Positions 8,848 through 17,371 of a stretch of 37,172 nucleotides of DNA are shown here, piece by piece. Location of the stretch: positions 1-37,172 of the forward strand of contig JAGWWP010000023.1 of NCBI GenBank assembly GCA_018970325.1, written 5' to 3'. The notes under the pieces were generated by a model. The model was given only the letters and a program-made list of their open reading frames with translations. It had not been told where the DNA came from and ran no database searches. The first letter of the stretch is position 1. Every line of letters starts with the position of its first letter. A program made the position numbers and the translations under genes. The stretch is from Cyanobacteria bacterium REEB446. Its GTDB lineage: Bacteria > Cyanobacteriota > Vampirovibrionia > LMEP-6097.

Positions 8848-8881
8848 GGACTGCTTGCGAACTTCAATTTCTGCGTTTTCG
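8848..8881 (-). repeat. Palindromic element remnant between the response regulator and nth
   Basis: Read on the minus strand this is CGAAAACGCAGAAATTGAAG followed by TTCGCAAGCAGTCC, which matches the right half of the element in ubiX with a few substitutions. It starts directly after the stop codon of the response regulator, so the insertion may have set the present end of that gene. Confidence 0.7.
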
Positions 8882-9742
8882 TTAATCTTTTTTATTATTC
8901 TCTAATATGGATTTATTATTTTCTAACACAGAATTAATACTGAATCCCTTTAAATTACCATGTTTTAGCTGCTCCATAAGAGGATTTAATAATTCATCTG
9001 TAATTTTAAACATCGAATGAACTTCTGAGATATTATGGTGTTTGAGCTGTGAAAAGCTGTCCTGGATTATTTCTTTAAGCTCTTCTAATATCTCTTCTCG
9101 ACTTAAATCATCACTTAGATTATATTTCTCTTTTACTCGATAGAGTGTATTATTAATTCGCTTTCGAGTGCTGTTCATTTCTTCTGCTACGGTAGCCGTA
9201 CTTTTTCCGATAAGCAAAGAAGTGATTGTGCAGAATTCATAAAAAGTCATCTTCCCAATTTTTTTTAATGCACTTTGCTCTGACTGAGCGGAATCTATAT
9301 AAATACCTTTCTCGCCATGCTCGACTCGTTGAAGTATATCTAAAATAATGCTTTTATCAGTAGAGAATTTACCACCGAGGAAAACTGCTTCTAGACCTAA
9401 TTTTTCTGCTTTGTAGATAATAGAACTCTCGTAAGAAGCTGTAAATAGAATAATTTTAGTTTCAGGATTATGTTTTTTCATCCATTCGGCAAGTAGTAAG
9501 CCGCTGTTTTTAAGACCTAGATTCGATTCGCAGAGTTCGCCTAAGTAGCAGTCAAGCCAAACTAAATCAGGTTTATATTCCATGAAGGCAGATTCTGCAA
9601 GCTTGCTTGAATTGCAGAATGCTTTTATTTGAAAATCCTTTTCTAGAATGCCACTGATATAGTCCCAAGTTGTACATTGGTCTTCGACTACTATGGCTGT
9701 AGATTTTTCTTTATTCAATATTTTATTTTTTTCGTCAGTCAT
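8882..9742 (-). CDS. Orphan response regulator, REC plus LuxR-like helix-turn-helix
   Basis: A 286-residue regulator. The receiver domain (about 14-140) shows the acidic pair VVEDQ, the phospho-acceptor Asp in VWLDCYLGE, the Thr switch in LFTAS and the conserved Lys in GGKFS. It is followed by a LuxR/FixJ-type helix-turn-helix (about 165-215, TATVAEEMNSTRKRINNTLY) and a C-terminal tail unusual for the family, with the repeated motif SVLENNK/SILENNK. No histidine kinase is nearby. It is the last gene on the strand of the pilus operon, so control of pilus genes is plausible but only inferred from position. Confidence 0.8.
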   Translation of the reverse strand: MTDEKNKILNKEKSTAIVVEDQCTTWDYISGILEKDFQIKAFCNSSKLAESAFMEYKPDLVWLDCYLGELCESNLGLKNSGLLLAEWMKKHNPETKIILFTASYESSIIYKAEKLGLEAVFLGGKFSTDKSIILDILQRVEHGEKGIYIDSAQSEQSALKKIGKMTFYEFCTITSLLIGKSTATVAEEMNSTRKRINNTLYRVKEKYNLSDDLSREEILEELKEIIQDSFSQLKHHNISEVHSMFKITDELLNPLMEQLKHGNLKGFSINSVLENNKSILENNKKD

Positions 9743-9808
9743 GATTTTATTAGTAGTCTTTATTTAATTTGAGCATGGGTGAGCTTTATAAAATATCTGG
9801 ATGCTAAG

Positions 9809-10138
9809 TTAATATCGGTCTAAATCTAGCTGAACATGATGTTTTAAGATTTTCTCTTGCTTGAGAAGGTCTTTATAAGCGACTTCTAAGTCTATTTCTG
9901 TGAAGTTTAATCCAGTATCTTTTAAATTTAAATTTTTATAGCCATTTAAATTTTTTATCTCACTTGTAATTGAATTAAGATCGCCTCGCTTACTGTGAAT
10001 TATATTTTCAGTTTTTTCGATGATTAGCCTTTCCTGCTGCAAGCAGTAATTCGTATTTAAGAGAGGGATTATTAAATACTGCAAGAGAATAAAGCTACTA
10101 GTGGCAAGGAAGCTGATGTTTAGGAGTGAGATCTGCAT
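9809..10138 (-). CDS. Small membrane-anchored protein of the pilus locus (109 aa)
   Basis: I do not recognise a family. The protein has one N-terminal hydrophobic segment (about 5-30, starting MQISLLNISFLATSSFILLQ), then a polar, helix-prone region with heptad-like spacing (about 37-109) that would lie on the other side of the membrane. This layout resembles bitopic pilus-assembly or pseudopilin-like proteins. It is in line with the Tad genes, just after a second small membrane protein (16 bp gap), and precedes the response regulator. No good Shine-Dalgarno is visible, so coupling to the upstream gene is possible. Confidence 0.6.
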   Translation of the reverse strand: MQISLLNISFLATSSFILLQYLIIPLLNTNYCLQQERLIIEKTENIIHSKRGDLNSITSEIKNLNGYKNLNLKDTGLNFTEIDLEVAYKDLLKQEKILKHHVQLDLDRY

Positions 10139-10153
10139 GTCTAAGATTGAGTT

Positions 10154-10330
10154 TTAAGGGTTTTTTATTAGAAGCTGATTTTCATTATTTATTTTTTCAG
10201 AATTTTCTTTATGAGATTTTATGCTTTTTATACTAATATCCGTATTTAAAATAAATAGTTTTTCTATTACAAAAATAAAGCTAAAAAGACTTAGGAAAAT
10301 TAAAGAGCTTGAGATTACTTTTTCTATCAT
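10154..10330 (-). CDS. Small single-pass membrane protein of the pilus locus (58 aa)
   Basis: This short gene starts at 10330 with AAAGGATG as ribosome binding site and encodes 58 residues beginning MIEKVISSSLIFLSLFSFIF. There is one hydrophobic segment (about 6-27) and a Lys/Asn/Glu-rich tail. It lies between the secretin and the 109-aa protein, all on the same strand with short gaps, so it is likely part of the pilus operon, perhaps a minor pilin-like or accessory membrane protein. No family is recognised. Its ribosome binding site region is a tandem duplication. Confidence 0.55.
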   Translation of the reverse strand: MIEKVISSSLIFLSLFSFIFVIEKLFILNTDISIKSIKSHKENSEKINNENQLLIKNP

Positions 10331-10363
10331 CGTTCACATCCTTTCGTTGTTCATATCCTTTCG
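10330..10363 (-). repeat. Tandem duplication of a ribosome-binding-site region (2 x 17 bp)
   Basis: CGAAAGGATATGAACAA (10363-10347) is followed directly by CGAAAGGATGTGAACGA (10346-10330); they differ at 2 of 17 positions. Each contains AAAGGAT. The first copy opens a 6-codon mini-ORF (MNNERM) that ends just before the real ATG of the 58-aa gene, so it could tune initiation. Confidence 0.6.
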
Positions 10364-10364
10364 T

Positions 10365-11960
10365 TTAGTTATTTTTAAATAGATGCTTGAAAGTATCATC
10401 TACATTCTGGTCTAGATTAAAATCTTCCTTCTCAGCTTTAAGCGCAATAAATAAAATGTTCTTATTATTCTGTTTACGATGTGATTCACCTAAAAAAGGA
10501 ATTATTCTTGCTAGGGGTGATTTAGCTTTACTAAAGCTCTCTGATTCAGTGAGGAAGCTGTTTATAATAATTTCTTGTCCATCTTGAAGCACAGTTCCAT
10601 TATTTGTGAACTGTTCATTAAAGACAGGTATCGCAAAGCCATTTAGATTATTATTACTAGCTTCTGCCGAAGTTAATCTACTAGCGAGTTGTACATCAAT
10701 TAAATCATCATCCAATTCGGAAACACGAAGCTCACCATGGAAGCCTATCGGTATATATTCTATACCTAGTGTGTTTCCACTGATATTATTATTTATTCTA
10801 GGAATAGGAAATCTACTTCCTTTTCCTAGACTGACTTCTTCGCCAGAGTGAGTCACTAATGAAAATTCATTGACGAGTTTCAGAACGCCTTTTTCTAGAA
10901 GATTATTAATTAGTAAATTTAAAACCGTTCCATCAAAGAGTTTTAACGCTCCACTTGCAAGATTACCTCCCATAACTTGCGAGCCTAAGTTTATTAAACC
11001 AGAGACATCAAAATTAGAACTACTCTGGTTATTAAAAAAGTTACTAGCAGATCTAATATTAGCTGGGCTTAAAACGGGTGAACCAACTGCTCCGCGAACA
11101 TCACTGCCAGTGCCAGTAATTAAGATGCTGTTCATAAACTGGTCTACGTATCTAGAATCCATTTCAAGGAATCTAACTTTAACCTTAAATCTAGTGGCTT
11201 CCTTTACTTTAATAAAAGAGATTACTTTTTCTGATTTAGAAGCTAGGACTAAGTCGCGATGAATATTCTCTATGTTCTTAAGACTGTTTAGGTTTTCGTA
11301 GTAATTAATGAAACTTTGATTGGAGTTGTCTGAGTTACTAGCAGCGACACTTTTAGAGCTATCTTCAGTATTTCTGAAATTCCCCCCAGGATTAGAAAAG
11401 ATTTTAATACCATCATCATTAACGGCTTTCGCAGCATAGGATAAAGCAAGAAGTGCATTTTTAGCATTGCTAACAGTACCTTTTAAAAAGATATTCGCTT
11501 TAGCTTGGTCATTGTTTATGCTAAATGACTGTATAGGTAGGGAGCTTAATACTTTAATCCTTTCTTCTGGAGATGAATTTGGCATGCCGAAAAGCTCATT
11601 TAACTGTAATTCTAATGCTTCAAAATTAGGGTTAACTTTTATCTCTATTTTTATAATCTCATTACGGCACTTGAAGCTAACAGTACTTACACCTATGTTT
11701 AAGGCTTTAATCATAAATTCTCTGTAACCATTATCACTAGCGGCAAGTGGGCTTATATCAATTAATTCAGCTTCCTTCTCTTTATTTAAGTAATGTATTA
11801 AAGTTACAGGCTGCTCAAATTTTATAAAATCTATATCGCCAAGATACATGGATTTATGTAGTGAGGTGTTTTTAATTTCTGATAGAAAGCTGACTGGGCT
11901 AGCTGTTAAGCTATTCAAGCTAAGTGAAATGTAGACTATGATTAGGTAAATGATTTTCAT
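10365..11960 (-). CDS. Tad/Flp pilus outer-membrane secretin (CpaC/RcpA-like)
   Basis: The 531-aa protein should form the outer-membrane ring through which the Flp pilus emerges. It has a signal peptide (1-20, ending SLTA), an N-terminal domain and a BON-like region (about 115-190), an Asn/Ser-rich linker (about 195-225), then the secretin domain: VKVRFLEMDS, a Gly/Ser-rich insert, GSRFPIP, GIEYIPIGFHGELRV, IDVQLASRLTSAEAS, and the closing LQDGQEIIINSFLTESES. These are the CpaC hallmarks. Position is unusual: in most tad loci it lies between cpaB and cpaE, whereas here it follows tadC (its start touches the end of tadC). Presence of a secretin implies an outer membrane. Confidence 0.85.
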   Translation of the reverse strand: MKIIYLIIVYISLSLNSLTASPVSFLSEIKNTSLHKSMYLGDIDFIKFEQPVTLIHYLNKEKEAELIDISPLAASDNGYREFMIKALNIGVSTVSFKCRNEIIKIEIKVNPNFEALELQLNELFGMPNSSPEERIKVLSSLPIQSFSINNDQAKANIFLKGTVSNAKNALLALSYAAKAVNDDGIKIFSNPGGNFRNTEDSSKSVAASNSDNSNQSFINYYENLNSLKNIENIHRDLVLASKSEKVISFIKVKEATRFKVKVRFLEMDSRYVDQFMNSILITGTGSDVRGAVGSPVLSPANIRSASNFFNNQSSSNFDVSGLINLGSQVMGGNLASGALKLFDGTVLNLLINNLLEKGVLKLVNEFSLVTHSGEEVSLGKGSRFPIPRINNNISGNTLGIEYIPIGFHGELRVSELDDDLIDVQLASRLTSAEASNNNLNGFAIPVFNEQFTNNGTVLQDGQEIIINSFLTESESFSKAKSPLARIIPFLGESHRKQNNKNILFIALKAEKEDFNLDQNVDDTFKHLFKNN

Positions 11961-12835
11961 TATAAAAAGGCTCCTTGAAGAGAGAATTTAATCGCAAGAA
12001 ACAGAGGATAGGAGCTAATTAAGAGCATTAGCATTACAGGTGCTAGGAGATAGAGCTGTATATTCTCAATTAAATTATTTCGTTTAGTTTCATCAGCTGA
12101 ATGGTATTTTTTTTCAATTTTTTCAGTAAATTTTAGTAATTCATTTTTTGAGCTAGAAAGATTAATGCCTACTAAAATATTTTTAAAGTCTTGGCTGAAA
12201 TCATTATCCCAAGTGAAGTTCTCTATAGCTTTCTGCATACCAAATTCCTCGAATTCATCAATAAATTTTATAAGTAAATTTTTACTTGCGCTGAAATCCT
12301 GTGGTAAACCCTGAGCGATGTTTCTTAATGCGGTTTTTAAGGGCTGATTATTTTTAATGCAGAGTATTTTAATGCAGCTAAGTAGGTGCGGGAAGCTGCG
12401 ACGAATAGATTCTTTACGCAAATAAATCTTTAAAGGTATATCAAGAAAGCTGTGTATGAGTAAGCCTAAGAATATAATTCTTGAAAATGGCTCTGCAAAT
12501 AAATATGAAATTTTAAGTAGGATAATGAAAATAAAAATCTTAGCGAGCCAGATTTTAAAAAATTCTTCTTTAATGCCTAGTCGTACAGCTGAAGTGAAAA
12601 GTTTATCAAGGCTATTTAATTTTAAAGTCTTTTTAATAAAGGAACCTAAGTGAATGCAGGGTGCTTTTAAATTATTTATAAAAAGATTTTCTTCTCTATG
12701 ATCTTGGCTGTAAATGAGAGGGTTGTATTTAGAAGAGCTTCTGTCACTTTCAGTGGTGAGTAGAATTTTTAAGCTAAAGAGGCTAAGTATCATGGCTACT
12801 AGGCTGAGTAAAAAATATAGAATGAAGAGGCTCAC
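11960..12835 (-). CDS. Type II/IV secretion inner-membrane platform protein, TadC-like
   Basis: One of the two T2SSF-family platform proteins of the Tad machine. I choose the GTG at 12835, giving 291 aa, because it overlaps the tadB stop as GTGA with GAGG upstream; the open frame extends to 12946 but that would overlap tadB by 115 bp. Seen: an N-terminal membrane helix (SLFILYFLLSLVAMILSLFS), a cytoplasmic helical domain with the T2SSF pattern of two conserved blocks (FPHLLSCIKILCIKNNQPL; about 190-265), and a C-terminal helix (YLLAPVMLMLLISSYPLFLA). Translational coupling with tadB fits a stoichiometric pair. Confidence 0.8.
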   Translation of the reverse strand: MSLFILYFLLSLVAMILSLFSLKILLTTESDRSSSKYNPLIYSQDHREENLFINNLKAPCIHLGSFIKKTLKLNSLDKLFTSAVRLGIKEEFFKIWLAKIFIFIILLKISYLFAEPFSRIIFLGLLIHSFLDIPLKIYLRKESIRRSFPHLLSCIKILCIKNNQPLKTALRNIAQGLPQDFSASKNLLIKFIDEFEEFGMQKAIENFTWDNDFSQDFKNILVGINLSSSKNELLKFTEKIEKKYHSADETKRNNLIENIQLYLLAPVMLMLLISSYPLFLAIKFSLQGAFL

Positions 12836-13770
12836 AGTAATTCCTCTTCTTTCGTACTGATAAGAATAGTAGAGATGAGATAAGATGACCAAAATAAAGT
12901 TGAGCAGTAAAACATTTCTACTATTCTCCCTGAACTTTGCCACCAAGAATCAGGGCCGAGATTTAAGCTTGGCAGTATACCAAAAATAATGATGAGGTAG
13001 ATAACTAGCATACAGTCCATGGTTAGAAAGATAATCCCAGTGGTGTTTTTGAGCTTTTCTTGATTTTTATCGCAGGCACTAAAGTAGTCATACGCTGCCT
13101 CAAAAGCGGTTGCTTGATTTTGAGAATAATTTAACTCTAGACTTAATATTTGAGCTGGCAGTGCAAGGTAAGCAGTTCTGTATCTATGACTTAGTCCTAT
13201 ATAAAATTCAGGTAATTTTTCGCTAATATTGCTGGCGTGGTGATCTAAAAAGAATTTAATATCAGTAGCTAAAATTCCTTGATTATTATTTTCTAAAACT
13301 TCTTTACAAGCTTGATCTAGAGTCGCTCCTTTCGCTAATTGAGTCTGTATGGAAAACGTTATGCTTTGTATTTCGCTACTGAGCTCACTGCGAAACTGTT
13401 TATTGAAAAAATTTAGAAGTCTGTAACTCAGTGAAATACTTATGATCAGGGTTAATATGAAAGCATAGAAGCCATTTGTTATGGCTTTTGCGAAAAGAAA
13501 ATAGCTGCTGACACTGACTGCTAGAGTGAGAATTAAATATAAATGAAAGAGTTCTTTCTTGGTGAAGAAGAAATTCCCACATCTAAAGTGTTCTAGGTCT
13601 TTGATTCGTTTCTTTTGCTCTTGCCTAGAGCTATTGCCGATTAAGCTGAAAATGTCTCTGGAGGATATTCCTCTTTGACGGTGTAAATTAGTCCCAGCGC
13701 GATTGTGAAAATATAATACGCATAGAAATGTTGTGCAAATGCCTATTAATATTAGTAAGCTGCTAAACAT
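12832..13770 (-). CDS. Type II/IV secretion inner-membrane platform protein, TadB-like
   Basis: A 312-aa membrane protein with an N-terminal helix (MFSSLLILIGICTTFLCVLY), a pair of central helices (about 78-120), a cytoplasmic T2SSF domain (about 125-235, including the block IQSITFSIQTQLAKGATLDQ) and two C-terminal helices. This arrangement is that of TadB, which with TadC anchors the assembly ATPase. It starts one base after cpaF ends and its stop overlaps the tadC start by 4 bp. Assignment as TadB rather than TadC rests on order and on the N-terminal helix architecture. Confidence 0.8.
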   Translation of the reverse strand: MFSSLLILIGICTTFLCVLYFHNRAGTNLHRQRGISSRDIFSLIGNSSRQEQKKRIKDLEHFRCGNFFFTKKELFHLYLILTLAVSVSSYFLFAKAITNGFYAFILTLIISISLSYRLLNFFNKQFRSELSSEIQSITFSIQTQLAKGATLDQACKEVLENNNQGILATDIKFFLDHHASNISEKLPEFYIGLSHRYRTAYLALPAQILSLELNYSQNQATAFEAAYDYFSACDKNQEKLKNTTGIIFLTMDCMLVIYLIIIFGILPSLNLGPDSWWQSSGRIVEMFYCSTLFWSSYLISTILISTKEEELL

Positions 13771-13771
13771 T

Positions 13772-15250
13772 TTAGAATTTAAAATCCACTCCTTTAGCTG
13801 AAAAATAGTTTTCTAATTCGCTAGATTTATTTACGCAGTTAAATTCATAACCATTATATTTAAACAGTTCTAGGTATTTAAAGTGACCGCCATTGATAGG
13901 GTCATAGCCTTGAATATGGCTAATGCTCTTAATGACACGTTTTTTATTTGTACTATCTTGTTGAATAAGAATTAATATGTCTAGAATCTTGGTGCTGAGC
14001 TGCTTTACTTCGATATCACTAGGCGTATTTGGGTTGAGTTTACAGAGGTAGACTAAATTCTCTAAGGCTTTAGATACTTCATTATCACTGTATTTCACGG
14101 TGAAGTGAAATGTCATCAAGCAGCCTAGTATATTCTGTGCAAGCTGTAGTATCTCCCATGCTGAGCCATCTCTAGCTTCTGAGAGGGCGACATATTTAAT
14201 ACTGTGTCTTTTACAGGCTTTAACTAATTTATAGATATCTATACTGTCACTCAAATTTTTATAATCACTGAGTTTGAGAAATATTAAGTTTTCGGTGTTG
14301 GGCTGAATTTCTGGAGTGTCTTCTATAATAGCTTTGCGAGCTTGGCTGCTCCACTCATCTGTAAGCGCGCTTAGTAAGGTCGTTTTACCTGTCCCCATGG
14401 TGCCAGCTATAGCTATGTTTAGACCAGCTTTTTGGCAGGCAAGAAAAAAGTTTTTAATCTGAGTATTAAACATTCCCTCTGCTTCTAGATAATTCAGGTC
14501 ATAAGCCTGCTCAGGATGAATTCTTATAGTTAAACAGTGATGTTTCGAGGCTGGTGGGAAAATAGTAGAGCCTCGAAGTTTATTAAAAGCTAAGTCGAAA
14601 TCTAATATGGGATTACTGAAATTTACCTGATAGTTATTTGCATTAATGCTATTCGTTTCATGAATTAGTCTTTCTATCACTGTTTTAAGCTGCTCTTCTG
14701 AAATAAAGTTAATTTCTATTTTTTGAAATCCTTTTTTAGTTTCAATAAAAATTTCTTGATAATTATTAATCTGAATTTCGATAATGGTTTCAAGGACGAA
14801 TCTCTCTTCAAAGTACTTATAGATACTATCTTCTATAAATATTTCTTTCATTTGGCTGTGTTTAAAAGTTAGAGCTAGTATCGGAGTTATAGGACCGTAG
14901 TAAATTAGATCGTTAATCAGCAAGTCCTTGCAGAATTCTAAATCTCTTTGGGAAAGCTTTTCAGTGTAGTCAAGGAAGTTATATTTTAAATTACTTATAA
15001 GCTCAGAGGTAAAGTCTTTTAGGGCGAGTGCTTTGTGAGATTTTTGTTTTAATAAAGTCTCCAGAGGTATTTCATTTTTAATTTTACTGGCGAAGCTGAA
15101 ATTTTCTTTACTAAGTTTTTCCTTTAAGTTTAGTGAAATTTCACTAGTGTTGTTAGGCTTGAGATACTCCTCTATTAAGGTGTAGAGTTTTTCTCTTAAT
15201 TTAAATACCAGTTCAAAATTGATTTTATGATCGAGGATGAAGATACTCAT
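13772..15250 (-). CDS. Tad pilus assembly ATPase, CpaF/TadA-like
   Basis: A hexameric secretion ATPase that powers pilus assembly. I choose the ATG at 15250 (492 aa) because GAGG lies upstream and it follows the cpaE stop at 15259; a GTG at 15283 is the alternative. Motifs by residue: Walker A GTMGTGKTT (about 283-291), Asp box IIEDTPE (308-314), a Walker B-like YVALSEARDG (about 353-362) and the His box TFHF (about 380-383). The Walker B region of CpaF normally reads IVGEVRGGEA; here SEARDGSA keeps the Glu and Arg but changes the glycines, and the following HDGS becomes ILGC. The protein is divergent but retains the catalytic residues. Confidence 0.85.
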   Translation of the reverse strand: MSIFILDHKINFELVFKLREKLYTLIEEYLKPNNTSEISLNLKEKLSKENFSFASKIKNEIPLETLLKQKSHKALALKDFTSELISNLKYNFLDYTEKLSQRDLEFCKDLLINDLIYYGPITPILALTFKHSQMKEIFIEDSIYKYFEERFVLETIIEIQINNYQEIFIETKKGFQKIEINFISEEQLKTVIERLIHETNSINANNYQVNFSNPILDFDLAFNKLRGSTIFPPASKHHCLTIRIHPEQAYDLNYLEAEGMFNTQIKNFFLACQKAGLNIAIAGTMGTGKTTLLSALTDEWSSQARKAIIEDTPEIQPNTENLIFLKLSDYKNLSDSIDIYKLVKACKRHSIKYVALSEARDGSAWEILQLAQNILGCLMTFHFTVKYSDNEVSKALENLVYLCKLNPNTPSDIEVKQLSTKILDILILIQQDSTNKKRVIKSISHIQGYDPINGGHFKYLELFKYNGYEFNCVNKSSELENYFSAKGVDFKF

Positions 15251-15258
15251 TTTTTGAT

Positions 15259-16419
15259 TTACCTCTGCGTTAATGAAAACCACTTATTTTCTATTCTCTT
15301 TTCTGTGCCAAAATCTAAATTCATTTTATGTAGCATTTCATTTGCAAGAACTTCAGCGGAGTTGAATTTCGATTTTCGATTTTTTAAAAATAGAGCAAGA
15401 TTAAAGTCTAAGTCACTCACCAAGAGGGGCTCATCTTCTAGTTTTTCTAGCCATTCTTGTTTCGTGACTTCACGATATTTTTTAATTTGGGCATTTGAGC
15501 TGCTGATAATACTGAAGCATAGAAGTTTATATTCGTTTTCTAGAAAGCTTTTTAGTCTTTTATAGTCTTCATGAATATTCGGTCTATTTTCAAGAACTAT
15601 AAAAAGATATTTAGTCCTTTTTAAGAGCTGAATGTTAATCTCTGAACTGAAGTCATTTGCGATATCAATTAAACAGTGATCGAATTTTTCGATAGCAAGA
15701 TTGAGAGCATTATCTAATTTTATCTGATCTAGAGTTGGAATGAGTTTGAAGCTAGGGTTCTTGAAAAGACTTAGGTACAGGCTGTTTTCACCAAGCTTAG
15801 TAGGCTCAAGATATGTTTTTAGCCAATTTATATCAAACATAGAATATTGCATTATGCTGCTTTCCAGCAGTGTTTTAAAATCTTGAATATTAAGCAGCTG
15901 TCTAATTGTTTGGTAAAGAGATGTTTCAGAAAGAAGAGTTTTCTGATCTTTTAAACCGAGTAGTTTAGCAAGGCTTAAGAAGACTGAGCTGCTATCTAAA
16001 CTATTAGTTAAACTGCTGATGCAGAGTAGGTTTTTAGTTTTGTTTTTAGTATCCTTCTCTTTTTCTAGGTTTAGAATGAATTTTTCTATGCTGCTTTCGT
16101 CTTCAGTAAAAGCTCCGAAGAACCCGAATTTACTGGCTTCATGTAAGCTTGCGTTAGGTAAGAAAACCAGAATTTTGATTTTTTCTAATTTGAAATTGCT
16201 TAAATATTTACAGAACTCTAATGCTTCTAGCCTTCTTGCAGAGGCATTTATAACTATTAAATCAAATTTATTAATATTATTTCTAATACTCAGGAAGTTT
16301 AAGCCGTTTTCAAATTTAACTGCTTCTGAAATAATATATGATCTATTTCTAAGTTCATTTAAAGCATTGATTAAGCAGTCTGCTTCTTCAATTTCAGAGA
16401 TTAATAATGCATGTTTCAT
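15259..16419 (-). CDS. Degenerate CpaE-like pilus protein (receiver-like plus ParA-like without Walker A)
   Basis: The 386-aa protein sits where cpaE is expected, between cpaB and cpaF. Its first about 120 residues look like the CpaE receiver-like domain (FDLIVINAS, ILVFLPNAS), followed by a MinD/ParA-like region (about 130-300, FDHCLIDIANDF like the Walker B segment, then KYLFIVLENRPNIHEDYKRL). The P-loop is missing: where KGGVGKTT should be, the sequence reads SLTNSLDSSS. It therefore probably cannot hydrolyse ATP and may act only as a localisation or scaffold factor. It starts 2 bp after the cpaB stop. The assignment relies on fold pattern and context. Confidence 0.6.
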   Translation of the reverse strand: MKHALLISEIEEADCLINALNELRNRSYIISEAVKFENGLNFLSIRNNINKFDLIVINASARRLEALEFCKYLSNFKLEKIKILVFLPNASLHEASKFGFFGAFTEDESSIEKFILNLEKEKDTKNKTKNLLCISSLTNSLDSSSVFLSLAKLLGLKDQKTLLSETSLYQTIRQLLNIQDFKTLLESSIMQYSMFDINWLKTYLEPTKLGENSLYLSLFKNPSFKLIPTLDQIKLDNALNLAIEKFDHCLIDIANDFSSEINIQLLKRTKYLFIVLENRPNIHEDYKRLKSFLENEYKLLCFSIISSSNAQIKKYREVTKQEWLEKLEDEPLLVSDLDFNLALFLKNRKSKFNSAEVLANEMLHKMNLDFGTEKRIENKWFSLTQR

Positions 16420-16421
16420 TG

Positions 16422-17351
16422 TTAATTGAAAACCTTTTCTTTAAGTCCACTACTGATAACTAAATTCTGAAAACCCTTATTGAGCTGTTGATTAAGATTC
16501 TTTGTAAAAGTATTGATTCCTTTTAATTGATGATTTGGATGAAATTCAGAGCTATTATTAATCGCAATTACAAGCTGATTTTTTACTTTTGCGAGCAGAG
16601 CTTGCTCGTAATGACTTTTATGAACGGCAAGAGTTAGCTGTAGTTTATCGTTAGAGTTTCTATTCGTGTCTGGATCTTGGTATGTAGAATTTACTAAGAT
16701 TATTTTTGCCGTAGTCGTTATTTGCTGAATTTTATTTTCCTTGTCACTGTGGTAGAGGGAGATAAGATCTCCAGCTTGAAGATATTTATTTGCCCCAAGG
16801 TTTTCTGCACTGTATTCAAGTAATATATGCTCAATAGGAATTAGCTTATTTAATAAATCGTTAGCGCTGTCATTCAGGTGTTCACGGCGAATTAGACTAC
16901 CTTTTGCGATCGGTATCCTAACATGTTTGCCTATGATACTGGTATCGAAAATTAACTCAGGGTTTTCTTGCTTGTTTAATTTAAATTCACAGGGGATAAT
17001 GCTAGAGAGGCTTCCAGTATTTTCAGGAAGAGAATTTTTCAAGGGCTCTGATTTATCTTTTTCTATGATTTTTATGAAAAGCTCTTTAGGGTATGGAATA
17101 CTTTCTAGGTCAGTTTTCTGTAAGATTTCACCGATTTGGATGTCTCTGTTACTAACTAAAACATTGATTAATTCTTGCTTGTTATAAAGTCTTAGCTCGT
17201 TTTTGATTTTTAAATATTCTTTTAAAGCAAGACCCAGGCTGATCAAAACGATGCTCAGTAATATCGTTAAGATTTTCTTGTTGTGCAACCTTAAATAAGC
17301 AGCAAAATACTCTACAGTACTAGCTTTACTGCCTCCATTAAAAATATCCAT
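16422..17351 (-). CDS. Flp pilus assembly protein CpaB/RcpC-like
   Basis: A 309-aa inner-membrane-anchored periplasmic protein. It has one membrane helix (about 28-44, ILTILLSIVLISLGLAL), then an SAF/CpaB domain: VLVSNRDIQIGEILQKTDLE (about 64-84), and after a spacer HVRIPIAKGSLIRREHL, followed by the RcpC domain with LQAGDLISLYH and ILVNSTYQ. These blocks match the CpaB family, thought to modulate the secretin. It is the first gene after the pilin and leads into cpaE with a 2-bp gap. Confidence 0.8.
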   Translation of the reverse strand: MDIFNGGSKASTVEYFAAYLRLHNKKILTILLSIVLISLGLALKEYLKIKNELRLYNKQELINVLVSNRDIQIGEILQKTDLESIPYPKELFIKIIEKDKSEPLKNSLPENTGSLSSIIPCEFKLNKQENPELIFDTSIIGKHVRIPIAKGSLIRREHLNDSANDLLNKLIPIEHILLEYSAENLGANKYLQAGDLISLYHSDKENKIQQITTTAKIILVNSTYQDPDTNRNSNDKLQLTLAVHKSHYEQALLAKVKNQLVIAINNSSEFHPNHQLKGINTFTKNLNQQLNKGFQNLVISSGLKEKVFN

Positions 17352-17371
17352 AATATACCCGTAGTAAAAGT

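Noticed and set aside
10387-11727. Several plus-strand ORFs opposite the secretin
   Set aside because: They overlap a clear secretin gene, have no ribosome binding sites and no recognisable features; antisense shadows of an AT-rich gene.
12836-12946. Longer N-terminus for the TadC-like protein
   Set aside because: It would overlap tadB by 115 bp; the GTGA overlap with GAGG upstream is a far better start.
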